DNA from: Cristatella mucedo
Lineage: Eukaryota > Bryozoa > Phylactolaemata > Cristatellidae
Direction: 5' to 3'
Assembly (NCBI GenBank): GCA_009760855.2
Contig: WPIO01000015.1
Span: 1,342,501-1,406,500, forward strand
DNA: 64,000 nucleotides
Shown here: piece after piece, positions 33,073-46,032 of the stretch
Layout of the letters: every line of letters begins with the position of its first letter
Position numbering within the stretch: the stretch's first letter is position 1
Notes under the pieces: model-generated
The model's database searches: none
What the model was told of the DNA's origin: nothing
What the model saw: only the letters and a program-made list of their open reading frames with translations
Translations under genes and position numbers: made by a program

Positions 33073-35777
33073 AGACAGGCAAAAAGGGAATAGCTTCCGT
33101 ACATGCCGACTTGACTGGCAGTGAGACCCACGACTCGGGACTCGATTTGCTGGCCTGTGGTTTCAGATAGCCGAAGCAGGCACGGTCCAGGTGTGCTGGG
33201 CGAGGAGGTCAACCACTGCGGTTTGTTGTGCAGAGCTTTGTTGCTTCGCAGCGAAATAGGCATATACCGTTAGGTGCCGTGCGAGGCTTTTTTATAGTGC
33301 TTTCCACGATGTGCTGATGTAGGTGCTCGTGGGCGCGCGATGGCGGCGCGACGGAGAGCGAAGCCCCCACAAGCGAGTCGTTGCGTTGTCGACGACGGCT
33401 GTTTTATATGATATAGCGGCCGTCGTGCGTGCTGCTCCGGAGCACGTGGTGTTAAGAGAGAGAAGAGAGTAGATAGCACGCGTAGAGGCCGACACACAGG
33501 CGGAAAGTGAATTGCGCGGCAAGGAACGCGTCACGTGCCGGCAAGGAGCGCGACCGTTGGGCGAACGGAACGTCGGCTGAGGGGGGCGTAACCACGTGAC
33601 GGCGACGACACGCCCACACTTATATGCGAAGCACTCACGATTAACCATTTACAATGCGGCAAACGCGATGTGGCAGTATAAAGATATAAAGGGCGGTTAG
33701 CTCTCTTAGGTTTCTATACAAACGACCTTTTAGTATTATTTTTATTGCGAGGGGCATGTCCGCATCATGCACCAGGTTTACCGAGCCTTTGCGTCGTACG
33801 AAGCATTTGGTCTTATCTCTACGAGGCGAACCCCTACGTGCCGACGGCTGCAGTCCACCGCAGCAATAAAGAGCTCCGATGCATCCTTTCCATAACAAGT
33901 CCGTCTCATTTACGCAAAGCAGTCCATTCGACAGCCATATATAAAGGTATGTGTATAACATCAACCTGGTCACTAGTTTGTGGCACCGAGTAAGTTTGAC
34001 TATTAATTATCAATTGACATGATTTTTTCATAGCGTCTAAATTATAGATTATAATATGCTCGGTTCCTCAACATTGTAATTCAAGAATTACTAATAATCT
34101 CAAGCACTGACATAATCTGATTGACTGAGCACACGCGACCGTCATCCTGCAGGTTCTTTACGAAGGCCACCCTAGGCCGGTGTAATAAAAGAAACCTATC
34201 GTAACTGTCTATGCATGCTATGTTTAAATGTTTGGCTTCTCAGCCTCTTCACACCCTGACATAAATTACTATCGCGAATTTTCAGACACCTTCTTCGTTG
34301 ATGTCGTTCCTGGTGACTTGTCATCATTAACTTAGATTCCTGACAGCATCACGTGGTGAGCTTTTATTCGCGGTCAGATCCTTTGACTTTCCAGACTTTT
34401 TACGCGCTTCACGTGCTAGTGATAGTTGAAATCCTGTAGCTTGGCCCTCATCATTCTCACAAGGTACCTGAAATAATCTCGAAACTACAGCACGGTTAGT
34501 GCACTCAACACAAGGAGAAGCAAACCTTCGTGCACATTTGCATACACGATTACGATTGCGAATTAACACGTTCGTTCGTTCCTCGCCTCGTCTCACCAAA
34601 TCCAGACTTTTCTGCCATACATTCAGTGAGGCAGTGACCGAGATTTTTAGAGAACGTCCAGCAGATCTCTTAGCAGAGCAATATGCTCACTCGCAGACCT
34701 TCGAACGTCTCGACCAATTAACTTATCGCGAATCAAAACGGTAATTCAATCCATCCAACTTTTACGACACGCCGATTCAGCATCGTTCCGCGGTCGTAAC
34801 CGGACAACGACGCGGTCGACACGCAAGCAGGGGGTGGAGCTAGAATTTTCAGGTTGGGGCAAGGGTTCAGGTTAGGGCGGGGCAAGGGTCCCTTGCCCTC
34901 CCCCAAGGCCTTTTTAGGGAAACTTGCCCCGGGATGTAGGTACTTCTCTCTTACCATGGAGAAAGAGGGCAATTGCCCCCTGGCGCCCCCGGCTACACTG
35001 CGGCATGCAGGGGTTCAAAGATCTCGGCATTGCATCCACCAACTTCAAATCTCAATCTAAAACTCTTGCAAGAACCCCGATAAATATCACCATCATCAAC
35101 GAAATCATTGACAACAAGATGCTCACTAAGTTGTTGATGGAAACACAAAGAGCAGTCGTCAAAGCGTTGAAATCACGGTGTAGACAACCAATCTTAGCTG
35201 CCATCGTGAAGTATCGGCGTACAATACAGAGCCATATCAATGAGCTGCACTTCGCAGCTATACGGATCTTCATTGATACATAGCCAGAGTCAACAAATAT
35301 CACGTGACTTATGGCTTAGACACCATCGCGTGCAATTTCTTGGAGTTAAGCATAGCAGCTCGACCAGCATCAGAGAAGCAGTCCATCCCAATAGTCAAGA
35401 GGTCCTCGGTGGCAATGCAGGCACAGGACAAACGATCGCTTGGTTCATTAAACCTTTAGTCCGGGCAGAGTCATCGGATGCTTACATGGCACTCGAAGCC
35501 AGTTCCATACTCCTGTGTGAAATCAAAAATCTGGCTTCCAAAGCCATATGTCAGTTTCCCGAATTCACCACACAGGCCATGGCTTGTGCCTGTGCTAAAA
35601 CAATCACCTTATCGCCCCTGATACCTTATAGAATTGCAGTAGCAAGTTCACTCCTACTGCCATCTTTAGCACACTTCAGTTCCAGCTTCGTAGTAGTCTC
35701 AGCATGACTGTACTAGCCTGAAGAATATTGGTTAAAAATTAAACGTGCTTCGTAATCCAGCCATATGCTCGCTATAA
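33073..35777. other. Unannotated stretch with unexplained open frames
   Basis: No gene is recognised. A CpG-containing block with a CACGTG box lies at 33300-33650. A GGGGCAAGGG-rich imperfect repeat lies at 34855-34990. Two overlapping plus-strand frames (about 34924-35283 and 35240-35707) have protein-like composition but no motif I can name. Confidence 0.35.
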
Positions 35778-36010
35778 TAATAATAATACATTTGATATAG
35801 CACCGTCGGATAACTCAATCTCTTTCTAGGCACTTTACATTTGCTGCAAGGGAAGCACGATCGAATGGTTAGTGGTAGCATGCTCAATGACAACAAGCAT
35901 AACATGGTTAGGGGTAACATGCACAGGGTCAGCATGCAAACATGGCTTGTGGCAGCATGCACAATGTCAGCATGCATAGCACGTAAAGGACGAATCATAT
36001 GGACCCACAA
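35778..36010 (-). mobile_element. LINE 3' end
   Basis: AAT-repeat, hairpin remnant and 3' untranslated region of the dominant LINE; closest to the copy at 18690. Confidence 0.85.
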
Positions 36011-36779
36011 AAGGCTGTATAAGTATATGCTGCGATAAGTATAAATTCTATCTATAAGTATGAGTATTATATATATTCTATCTATGAGTATCCCAGGACC
36101 TATTTGGGGGTAAACTGTTTACCTCAATTCATTCAAGTTCAACAAGCTCTGGTTTGCAATTTGCTTAAATTTGATTTAGAAGTTCCCCTTCATTCGCTGA
36201 AATTCAAAGGAGGATTTTTCTGAATCCTAAATTTTGTCAGAGCAAGCTGACGATTCAGCTCTTTAGTACCCAATATCAGCCTTGTACGTGTCTTTTATCC
36301 TGCTAGATCAGAAGGCATGCTTCGGGTACAACACTCATCAATGCAGTCCCAACCTCACCAGTTCATCACAACCAATGAGACTGGCCCAAGATTGCACCCT
36401 AGGGTCCTCAGCAATTATCCAACACCTCTGACATCGAGCACTGTCGTGGCTCTTGAACTCGAATTCTTTGCTGCACAAACAGCTTTCGTAATGCATGCGT
36501 GTAAAGCGGGACAAATACTGATGGACTGGCGCCACGAACCACGGCCATCACCAGACGTAGCTTCTGCCCTTATTGCCAAGATACGCAGACGGCACCGACG
36601 TGCGGCAGGAGGCCCAAAGTACAACTGGCTAACAATCACTTGAAATGGACTTGGCATAAAATCTGAATCAGAGATAGCGACACATCCGGTTCTTAATCCT
36701 TATGCTTCAGTCACAATTAATTGTCCCAAGTATTGTCATAATCTGACCGATTTTGCATACACATGTTTGAGTATCGAAT
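36011..36779. other. Unannotated stretch
   Basis: A degenerate TCTATCTATGAGTAT tandem sits at 36040-36095. A 108-codon plus-strand frame (36317-36643) is not recognised. Confidence 0.35.
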
Positions 36780-37300
36780 TCGAGGTTCCGTCACTTCCGC
36801 TTGTAGGTCGCTTCATTCTCTTGCTCCGCGGCCTACTCTTCTGAATGCTCCCCCCCCCATCACGCTTCCCCATCGCACCACACGATGCTCCTCCTCTGAC
36901 TCGGGTCGCTTGGCGGTTTCTTTAAAAAAAAAAACTCCAATCCTTTGGCTACCCTACCTTCAGTAAGTTCAGCTCCTATGCTCCAAAAGCCGTGGGCTCA
37001 CTCCCGACTGGCATCAAAGCTTCCCTCGACTCGACGGAATTCAAAGAGAAGCTGAAAACCCACCGACTCCAAGTTCTCCTTGTTGCCATTGTGCTCTAGC
37101 TAATGGCCACAATGGCAATTATCAGCAATTATCACACGCGAGCAGGCAATGAACAGCTCGTGCTTCGGCTCTTCGCGAGTTGCTGACGTCGGTGCTGACG
37201 CATTGCATGTCGTCACTAACCGATTGACACGCTTCGTTCCCAGCGTATGTAAAGTGCCTAGAAAGCGATTCGGGTTTCTTCGAGAGTTATGTTAGAATTT
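36780..37300 (+). mobile_element. LINE 3' fragment, diverged
   Basis: TATGCTCCAAAAGCC...GGCATCAAAG matches the AYAPKAWNSLPTG-type end, followed about 200 bases later by GTATGTAAAGTGCCTAGAAA of the terminal hairpin. Confidence 0.65.
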
Positions 37301-37842
37301 CACTACAGCTACTCTTATCCTTATTGTAAGCAGTTACTCACGGCAAGAATGGTGAAGCTGCCATCACTCTCGCTGAGTGCCACCGGAGTCATCTCGCACC
37401 ATGCGTTGTAACACTCGTCACAGTCGCTATGCATTGCTCTGGAAGTCATGCCACAGTCGTGAAATTACGTAGCAGGAGCCGAATCCTGGCCAACATACGC
37501 ACACGGAGCCGTTCTGTGAAGCAATAGATAAAACTTCCGCCTACGTGCTGGAGACCTAGAACGACCCAACGAACCCAAATGCAAAGACCGAGGAATGTCA
37601 AGACATGCAAATGATGCTTGTTCTTTATTCGTCTCTTAGTCAAGTCTTTAACTCATACGATTATGCTTGCCAACACAATTTACCTAATCGCCGAGGGCAA
37701 GATGGATCATATCCGGTGTTTTCTTCTGCTAGGCATCGAATTCTTGTTATTTTGCACCTCGAGTGCTGTGAAAGCGACAAACAATTACTTTTGATATCTG
37801 CTGCACTAGGCCTAGGTGTATTTGTTTCGTAATTGCCGCGTA

Positions 37843-37985
37843 GGTTTGGCCCACTGGTCAAGGTGCTCGCCCCGATCATGGTCGGGCAGAGGTCGTGGGC
37901 TCGAGCCCCGTGGCAGTTGTGAAGCGCCTGAATAGAGATTAAGTTATCCTAGGACTCTACACAAATGAATTATGTATTATAATGC
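37843..37985 (+). repeat. tRNA-derived SINE, family S2, good copy
   Basis: Head TTTGGCCCACTGGTCAAGGT, B-box GGGCTCGAGCCCC, tail AAGCGCCTGAATAGAGATTA. Confidence 0.9.
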
Positions 37986-38159
37986 AAGCAGACCTCACCG
38001 TCGGGCATAGTGAGGCTTCCTCTCCAAGGGTGTAAACCAAGGCGGTCGGATTGTGCACGTTATATACTAGCCTGGTGACCACTCGCAGAAAGCGGACCTG
38101 AAGCTGAACAAATAACAAGACCGGCTGACGCAGCGACCGTATTCATAGAGCTTTTGTGG

Positions 38160-38897
38160 TAGTGGTACCTTGACTTACGAGTGTACGGAGTTTTTCGAGA
38201 TACGAGCTGTCTCTCAGCCGATATTTTGCTTGGAGTTGAGAGCTCAAATTCGGGTTACGAGCCTTCAGCTTCAGATACCCCACCGCAGACGTTCACAGCA
38301 AGCGTCACTGTGAACGCTGCAGCATCCGCCCAGCATCCCGTGCCACACTCGTTCACTTCTAGCTGTTGCAATGGAGTTGCTCTCATGTATACGAGTAGGT
38401 GTGTCAGCGACGCAAGCGAGAAAGTGGAGGGGAAACTTCGTGGGTTACTCAGGCCAGTAAGGGTAGGGCAGTGACAGACGTTGCGCTGCAAGACGCTGCA
38501 CGACGATACGGGTGTGACGTCAAGCGCGGAAAGTGAGGAAAGCACGGCGAAAAGGGCAAACATCGGCGATTAAGATTAGGGTATTCATTTCAGCCTTTCT
38601 CCTCCAATCTCCTCTTCCGTCAGCATCTTCAAGTCGTCTGATCTTCAAGCTAATGCTGTACATTATAATTAATAAAATCCGTTTATTGCAGTACATTCTA
38701 TTGAATCGGGTTTTTAAACAATATTCTTTATTTATAAGTACATTTGATTAAAAAAAATATGACAACAAATCACGCGGAGTTTTGTGGGTCCGGAATGGAT
38801 TAATGGCATTTCAATAGGGAAAATTGATTTGGCAAATGAGTAATTTGAGTTATGAGCTCCGTCACGGAACGAATTATTCTCGTAAGCTATGGTAGCA
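38160..38897. mobile_element. Non-autonomous pogo/Tigger-like DNA transposon
   Basis: The left end reads GTGGTACCTTGACTTACGAG. The right end, reverse-complemented, reads TTGCTACCATAGCTTACGAG and continues TAATTCGTTCCGTGACGGAG. These match each other as terminal inverted repeats and match the well-known Tigger-type termini. The inside has no transposase; a 97-codon frame within it is unlike a DDE domain. Confidence 0.75.
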
Positions 38898-39040
38898 ATG
38901 TATATTTATAAGGTGGCAGAAGAACCTAAGCGGCCATATGCCAGCTTTCAGCGGGCAATTAAGGATTGCCTGCTGTAAGACTGAAAGTTGCGATTTGGGC
39001 TGACAGGTAAAACCTTCGCCCTAGCCTGACACCGAAGGTG
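38898..39040 (-). repeat. tRNA-derived SINE, family S1, degraded
   Basis: AGAAGAACCTAAGCGGCC and GGCAATTAAGGATTGCC are remnants of the S1 body, directly abutting the Tigger-like element. Confidence 0.55.
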
Positions 39041-39442
39041 ATGAAAAAAGAGCTCATCAGAGGATAGCGTAAGACATCCGGAGAAGATCCTATATAACTA
39101 GTAAATGCATACACTTGTAGTTAGGGTCCAGCAAGCCACTTGGCAAAGCTAAGATTTCATTCCATCGCTTGTAAACTCACTTCACCTACCTACCCGCTTA
39201 CAGGTTTGCCAAAAGACAGAGTGAACATTTGATGTATATTTGACATTTGATATATATTTTTTCTTTCGAAAAATGACTTTTTTCCATCTAGATGCACAAC
39301 ATTTGCTTCTGTTCATGTGAATTTAGGACTTTCTGGCTAAAAAACGGCTCACCGTCCTGCGTTCATGCAGATCAGCATCGCCTTTACGTTATGTTATCAA
39401 AGGTATTCTTCTTAATTCGTTGCTCGCATGGATACACAAGTC

Positions 39443-40195
39443 AATAATAATAATATTGCACTTGATAAAGCGCCCTCAGAGAACTTAATCTCTTTCTAGG
39501 CGCTTTACATTTGCTGCAAAGTGATACACAATAGAATAGTAAGTAAAATCATGCTTGAAAAACAAACAAAATGAATAACATGGTTAGGGGTTACATGCAC
39601 TGGGTCAGCATGCAAATGTGGTTAGTGGCAGCATGAACAGTGTCAGTACGCATAAGCACATCGAGGACGAATCACAAGGACCCACTAAATGCTGTCCTAA
39701 ATAGGTATGTTTTTAAGTTTCTTTTAAATGTGGTCAGGTCAGGGGATGTTCTGATGCAGGTCGGGAGGGAGTTCCAGGCTGTGGGAGCATACGAGCTAAA
39801 TGCGCGGTCTCCAAAGGATTTAAGGTTTGTACGAGGTATTTCTAGACTGTTGGATTCCGAAAAGCGAGTGGTACGATGCTTTGCCTGATGGGGTAGTATC
39901 TCTGAAAGATAGGCTGGAGCCATAGAATGAAGAGACCTAAAAGTGAGCGACAAAACCTTGAAGTCAATCCGTTGCTTGACTGGTAACCAGTGCAGGTCGG
40001 CGAGAAGTGGATTAATGTGGCAACTGCGACGCTCACGACAGACAAGCCTAGCTGCAAAGTTTTGCACCAGCTGCAATCGCCTGATCGCACATGCTGGTAG
40101 GCCAGTAAGCAGTGAGTTGCAGAAGTCGAGACGAGATGTCACGAATGCATGGACCAACTTGGACGTGGTATCCTTATCTAAACAAGCCCTAATTT
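39443..40195 (-). mobile_element. LINE 3' portion with long open C-terminal frame
   Basis: AAT tail, intact-looking terminal hairpin, 3' untranslated region and about 160 codons of the ORF2 C-terminus (VHAFVTSRLDFCNSLLTGLP, ADLHWLPVKQRIDFKVLSL). Truncated at its 5' side at about 40195. Confidence 0.93.
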
Positions 40196-40269
40196 GCTTT
40201 GACTAGTCCTTAACAAATGTGCATATGTATACACTTTAAACTTTTTCCCACGCGTGTACAAAAAAAGAC

Positions 40270-40690
40270 GTGAAAACTAATAAAGGTATTAAGCAAGATA
40301 GAGTCCACTGCAGCGAGAATTCAAAGCCTAAGTGGATTTTGGTTTGCGTCCGATGGCTAAAAGCCTGTATTTTGTAAAAGAGAAAGAGGTGAGAGAAGCG
40401 TAGCTGACTCAGACGCGAATCGAGGAAAAACGCACCTATGAACTTCTGTAAAGGCAATGCCAGATCAGTTAGAGAGAGGGAAGATGTCGATGTCGTTTCG
40501 CAAGAACCCGAGGAGGAAGCTCTCCAGTCTAGGGAAGTCAGTGCAAATGATCCTGGTGCGAAAAGTCTTCCAGTGAAACAAAGAAGAGCTCATTTGTTGT
40601 CCTGACAGTACCTGATGGAACCAAAGGACTGAACTGGTGCAGGAGCGCTCTTAGCTGTGAAGAAGCCAAGCCACGGCTCTTCTATAGTAA
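40270..40690 (-). mobile_element. LINE C-terminal fragment, second family, degraded
   Basis: Minus-strand pieces align with the 14.3 kb copy (LLHQFSP..., TGG-rich end), with many stops. Confidence 0.6.
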
Positions 40691-40779
40691 TAAGTAATGA
40701 ATTTCTTTGTATTCACTTTAGCTGCTTAAGACCTACCGGGAGCTTGAATGCTTGAATTACTCCACAAGTGCAGATCTGC

Positions 40780-42830
40780 GCATTGCAGCATATTGACCAT
40801 CAACGACATCCTTGACCGCAGTCAAGTCTGCCCCCCCCCCAAGCAGCTGCATTACCTTTCCACTGACCTCGCCGATCACGCTTTTTTCTAGCTTCTTTGC
40901 AAACAAGATTAAAAAATGAGTCCGGCTATTCTCAAGGTGACATCCTCTCTGGAGTCTTCTTCCTACGTTTCTTCTCTCCCAAATGTCCACCTTCAAGCCA
41001 ATCCCTGCTGCCCTAATCTCAAAGTTCATCTCTCAGTCCAAGAAGACTACTAGCCCTCTAAACCCCACATGTATTGTTCTCCTTCGGAGCCGCCTGATTT
41101 ACTGCTGTCCTGCTTAACTAACATAATAAATCTATTTTTAGCCTGAGGTACTGTTCCAACATCTTTCGAAGAGGCCATTTTCAGGCTTCTTATTAGGAAG
41201 TCAACACTAGACCTTGAGAACTTGAGCAACCTCTGGCCTGTCTCACTACTACCATTGCTAGCAAAGACGGTAGAAAGAGTATTGAAAGACCGCTTTAACT
41301 CTTACACACAAGCTTCAAATCTGGTGAGTAAGTTCCAGCCAGGATTTAAAGCAAATCACTTCATGGAGTCAGCACTACTGTGAGTGTATAATGACCTTCT
41401 CTAGAACTTGACTGAGAACGAGTCTCTCTGCCAGTTCTGCTGGATCTCTCGCCAGCTTTTAGTAACTACTCATCACCAAATCCTTCCAGGGCGCCTGCCG
41501 TCTCGCCTATGCATTAATTACAGGCAATACCCCGATTTAGGTTTCAACTTACCGGGATTATTCAAAGATTGGTTGTCACTGCAAACGATTATCCAATGAG
41601 CATTTGACGTATCGAGTGCTCCAGTGATCCATTTTTAGTCTAATCCTTTTCACAGTGTTATTCTCCCTCCGCCGATGTAATCGTCGAGCGAAATCTGGCC
41701 ATACATGTGCATGGGAAAGATACGAAGCGGTATTTGCGCTGTGATCCTTTCCAGCGTCTCAAAATCTCTCGGCTCTCTTGCACGATTTATTGCGGAAATT
41801 CCTGTTTGGATGGAAGCAAAGATTCTGAAATCAAACGATGAAAAAACCAGCACACTAATTATGGATAAACCAAATGTTACTCAGAAAATGGACATCCAAA
41901 CTTTCCAATTCGGCTGGGCCAGCATATTTCTTTAGCATCTCGACGGAATCTGGGTTTCTTTTTTTGCAATGAATTTTTAGCAGGCGATTGAATCCACTCT
42001 GCAGCTAAGTCTGCCTGGTTTTACTTACTTAACACCATGAAGATTTGACCTTGCTTAGATAAGGAAACCACAGGCAAAGTGGTCCATGCATTCGTGACAT
42101 CGTTTTAGTTGGTGCAAAATTCGGCGGCCAGGTTTCTCTATAGTGAGCTTCTCAACTGTCGCACTTAAATCACCTCTCACCAATCTTCGTTGGCTTCCCA
42201 TCAAGCATCATATCGCTGTTTAGATTTTGTCATTCACCTCCAGGTCCCTCTACTCTCTTGTTCGGGCCTGCCATTGCTCTTAATTACTCCCCGATCAGGC
42301 CTCCCGTTAAACAGCCACTCATCTGACTCTCGTCGTTTGCTTGAGCCTCTAACTAGCGTGTAATCCCTTGGAGACCGTGTCTTCAGTTATTATGCTCCCA
42401 AAACCTGGAACTCGGTACCTGATGACGCAACGTCATCTTGTAAATTTGCGATTTTCAAAAAGAAGCTTAAAACCTACCTGTTATGCAAATCCTCTGCTCC
42501 GTCAGAGTGAATCGTCCCTGTATGTGGTTATGCATTACGAAAATGCACGACGTCACTGAGGGCAAGAGCGAAATATTTTTGTAAAGCATCGGAAAGCTTC
42601 TGCTTTATTTACCTGTTAATGATTCAGTGCATGTTACTAACCGTGATTTTACTCGTCCGCAACTTTGAGTTTCTTCTTGTGTTTTTTGCATGCTTGCTTA
42701 AGCAGAACACATTGTTCGTCGTTAAACATTGGCTATTGCTTGTTTTGCAGCAAGTTGCGGAAGGGCTGAAAGGAGATTAAGTTCTCTGAGGGTGCTTTTC
42801 CAAAAAAAAATTTAATATTATTTTCATTGC
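40780..42830 (+). mobile_element. Decayed LINE spanning linker, RT and 3' end
   Basis: In order: linker (about 40890-41100), INLFLA and GTVPTSFEEAIFRLL, PVSLLPLLAKTVERVLKDRF, FQPGFKANHFMESALL (RT N-terminus, 41130-41400), weak RT-like pieces to about 41640, then the C-terminal part from 42100 (RRPGF..., CCTGGAACTCGGTACC at 42400) and hairpin remnant GGAGATTAAGTTCTCTGAGG at 42772. Several stops; inactive. Confidence 0.8.
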
Positions 42831-43499
42831 TATTAACTTTAGACACAAAGTACCATGGACTTAATATCATCTGACTTGAGCATTTTTGTACCGTCTAAAA
42901 ATAGATTTTGACATATGTGGTTGGTAACTATTATAATTCAGGTACCATTAATAATATCCAGCATTTTAATAATCAAACCGCATCTGGGCACGCACACGTT
43001 TCAGTATTTTGCTCGAAAGTTTGGTCATCGATGCCAATATCAAATTAATATGAGTGAGCACTGGAACCTTTGGTAATAGAAAAGTTGGTGCTGATCAAAG
43101 TCATATGCTATGCATCCAATAGTCCACGGTTCTAACTAAAGACAGCTGGGAGAATAGAAGGAACTCCTGGTATTTAGCCCGGGGGTAAGTTTGTCCCAGT
43201 TTACCTATTCGCTTTAAAGACAGTAACAATAATAGTAAATATGTACGGTGTCCTAGGGGAGCCAAATGCCTTTCAGGCACTTTAAAAATTATCCTATAAA
43301 GGTAGTATAATGACTGATTAATGAAAATAACAATCTGAATTGCAGCATGCATATGCTAGCAAAGAACAGGTCACATTTACAAAGCAAATGCTGCGAGCAG
43401 CAGGTGTCTTTTTAGTTTTGCTTTACATTTCGATAATCAAAAGATAATGTGGTGTCAATCATTAGACAGCTTCAGGTTCCAGCTTAGAGGAAGTAAATC
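42831..43499. other. Unannotated AT-rich stretch
   Basis: No gene or repeat recognised. Confidence 0.4.
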
Positions 43500-44110
43500 G
43501 TTCAGTCACAGAAAACTTTGAGGTTGTCCTAACGCTCCGCTAAATGACCCGGTTGGATAAATGGCCGGCGGACTAAAAGAATGAAGGGATCTAGGAGCGT
43601 GCAACGTGACCTTGAAGTCGATGTTCCGATTGCTGTGGAGCCAGTGCACAGAGGCTGAACCGAGGGGAGCCAGAGGGCATTTAGCCTCCCCCCCTAACAG
43701 CGGGGCAGCGACTTGGGCCATCCCCGATTCCTGTGCATCCCAACCGTGACTAAAGATGAAATTATGTCCACTTCCACTCAAAGGGAAGCGTCCCAGTTAG
43801 AGTCGAATAAGCACTACGATTGAGCGCTATAATTTCTCACGAATTGCCGGCCTTACCCGTGCATGAAAATCTTGTGGGTCTTGCACCCCCTCTTACAAAA
43901 TTGTTTTTAGTCTAGCCCCCTGGACAAAAATCCTGTCTCCGCCTCTTCCAGGATTGGTGGTGGTTGGAGAGAAGTGGTGTGCTGTGAAAGTTTCGACGTT
44001 CACACCAGACAAGCGAGGCTGCCGATTTTTTCACCATTTGCGGTGTCTTACCTAGGATGAAGATCTGCAAGGAGATAATGATCAATCGTGAATCCATGTG
44101 CCAATGACAC
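43500..44110 (-). mobile_element. LINE C-terminal fragment interrupted by unknown sequence
   Basis: 43500-43650 matches HWLHSNRNIDFKVTLHAPRS (minus); 43940-44105 matches AASLVWCERRNFHSTPLL (minus), the neighbouring part of the same protein. About 290 bases between them with GGGGCA/TGCCCC-type runs are not LINE. Confidence 0.7.
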
Positions 44111-44649
44111 ATACAAGCTGGGTCATCATTCCAGCTACCACCGCACAGGCGTAGAAACTGCTCTCAAGTTCAGCAAGCGATCTCCCAAACGCTTTGGAAG
44201 AATTTGTATTGTGCCACTTTAAAATGCTTGTATATGGTCCAACTTGTATGTAACTAATTAAGCCAACTTCACCTGAGGTTGCTGATGTTCTCTGATGATC
44301 ATGGTCAAAGTGCTTTGATGATCTTGCTAGTTAGAGAGATGGTCAAAAATAAAGTTGGATTCCATTAATGCATCATTAGTTACTAATGACAAAGGTGGCT
44401 GCTAATATTTATTTTTAGCCTCTGCACTTTTTAATGTACATGAGTACACGAGTCAGTCCCACAAACGAAGTCGTGACTTATTCTTAAGCCGGCGATGACT
44501 TATAAAAAGAAAGCCCGCGCATTGCACATAAAAATGCGGATGACAAAATTTTCTCTCGTAGTTGAATTAAAAATTAGATTTAGAATTTAATTGAATGAAA
44601 AGTTCTCGAACTTTTGATTTGCTAATAAAGATAAATAATAATCGTACAT

Positions 44650-44875
44650 TTTTTTAGCTCCGCATAGTACTTAATTACTTTCTCGTCATTTTACGACATA
44701 TGCTGTAAAGGAAGCACGATCGTACCGTCGGTGGTCACGTGTACAGTGTCAACATGCATAATAGGGCTAGTTGTATCAGGCTTCAATTTCCGCACGTAGA
44801 ATCACACAGAGGGCAAATCACGAGGACTCAGAAAATTCTGCGAGAAAACGTGCACTTTTAACTTCTTTTTAAATG
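44650..44875 (-). mobile_element. LINE 3' end, diverged
   Basis: Hairpin remnant and 3' untranslated region, ending at CTTTTTAAATGTG where a SINE tail begins. Confidence 0.65.
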
Positions 44876-44923
44876 TGAAGCGCCTAAAGAGAAATTAAGT
44901 TCTCATAGGGTGTTATACAAATG

Positions 44924-44958
<35 letters not shown>
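44873..44958 (+). repeat. SINE S2 tail plus (TA)n
   Basis: GAAGCGCCTAAAGAGAAATT, TTCTCATAGGGTGTTATACA, then a pure TA run at 44927-44958. No tRNA-like head is present. Confidence 0.75.
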
Positions 44959-44960
<2 letters not shown>

Positions 44961-44992
44961 TCTATGCGCTGCTTGATTGAGAACATTGCATG

Positions 44993-45175
44993 AGCCGTGA
45001 TGGCTCACTAGGTAAGGCGGCTGCTTTTCACGACCTCGGCTCCGAGGTCGTGGGTTCGAATCATGTGGTGGGCGATCCTTTATCGCCACTGCAAGTGGCG
45101 GTGATAGCCGTAAAGGCTCTTCTGCCACTATACAACAGAGGCTGTTAAATCAGCTATTATTTTAAATCAGGTATT
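44993..45175 (+). repeat. tRNA-derived SINE, family S1, best copy
   Basis: A-box TGGCTCACTAGG, B-box GGGTTCGAATC, body GCGATCCTTTATCGCCACTG, TGATAGCCGTAAAGGCTC and tail GTTAAATCAGCTATTATTTT. Confidence 0.93.
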
Positions 45176-45562
45176 ACTTTTTTTATTTTCTTATTGCATG
45201 TTGGTGAGAATTGCAGTTTGGCAGCAATTTGAAGCGCCCGATTGTACAGGCCGGAAGACTTCATTCTGCGTCAGGCAAGTCTGCAAGGCCACTAATTTAA
45301 TCAGCAGTGAATTAAAATGCAAATCGTGGTTCACGGGAGTTATGAAAGCAAAAAAATGCACGGAAGTGAGCAAACTGGAACGCGTTAAGTTTAGTTATGG
45401 TAATTATTTAACGTGCTTCCGGTTTCTCTTCAAGGTAATGGTGCAAATACAATTAACATGGTAAGTATTCGTTATCGAACAAATCTTTATTTTGATAGGA
45501 ACGGAAAACGATAAAAAAGAGCTAAGCTCTCCAAGCGCGTGCGAAATGGAACTGCTAAATCT

Positions 45563-46032
45563 GCCAGATTAAGACTGACATTCATCGTTCGCGGTTCCTG
45601 AGTTGTACCGGCTAGGAATCTATTATGGGATAACCAATGACCGAGGCCGCCTAAAAGCCTACGCCGTGCACTAGGCAGTTGAATGTGTTTCCGATGGTGG
45701 CATAGGCATTTGAGCTGACTCTAGCGCTAGGCTGCCGCGACATTGGTGCGCCGCGTCAAGGCCTTGTTTGGACGCTTATAAACCTCCCCTGTAATCGAAT
45801 CGATTCTCTGCGGTTCTGGTAATGGCCGCTCTTCTTCGCTGCCTCGCTCCTGCTACTGTAGGCACACGCCCGTGTCTCGGTGCGCCACCTGCAAGTCGAT
45901 GGCAGCGGTACAAGGTTCAGGCGTCGCCGGCATTCTTTTCGCGTGGGCTGAGGCTAGCATCGCTTCGAGCGCTGTGCTTGCGGCCTAGTTCTGTCCAGGC
46001 GTGGAAGCCGCAACGCCACGTTGGTAACAGCA
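45563..46032 (+). repeat. Unrecognised 470-bp interspersed repeat, copy 1
   Basis: Aligns with copies at 53052-53523 and 56911-57393. Begins GCCAGATTAAGACTGA, then a hairpin arm CGGTTCCT...AGGAATC (second arm decayed here), the conserved CCGAGGCCGC block, a TATAAA at 45777-45782, TACAAGGTTCAGGC, and ends near CACGTTGGTAACA. A 162-codon frame from 45822 is open only in this copy and runs on into a SINE, so it is not supported as a gene. Confidence 0.85.

Noticed and set aside
32721-33263. 180-codon minus-strand frame
   Set aside because: Its core is the translated (GA)n microsatellite; the flanks show no domain.
45001-45060. tRNA gene
   Set aside because: A-box and B-box are good but no cloverleaf can be closed and the sequence continues into the S1 SINE body repeated elsewhere.
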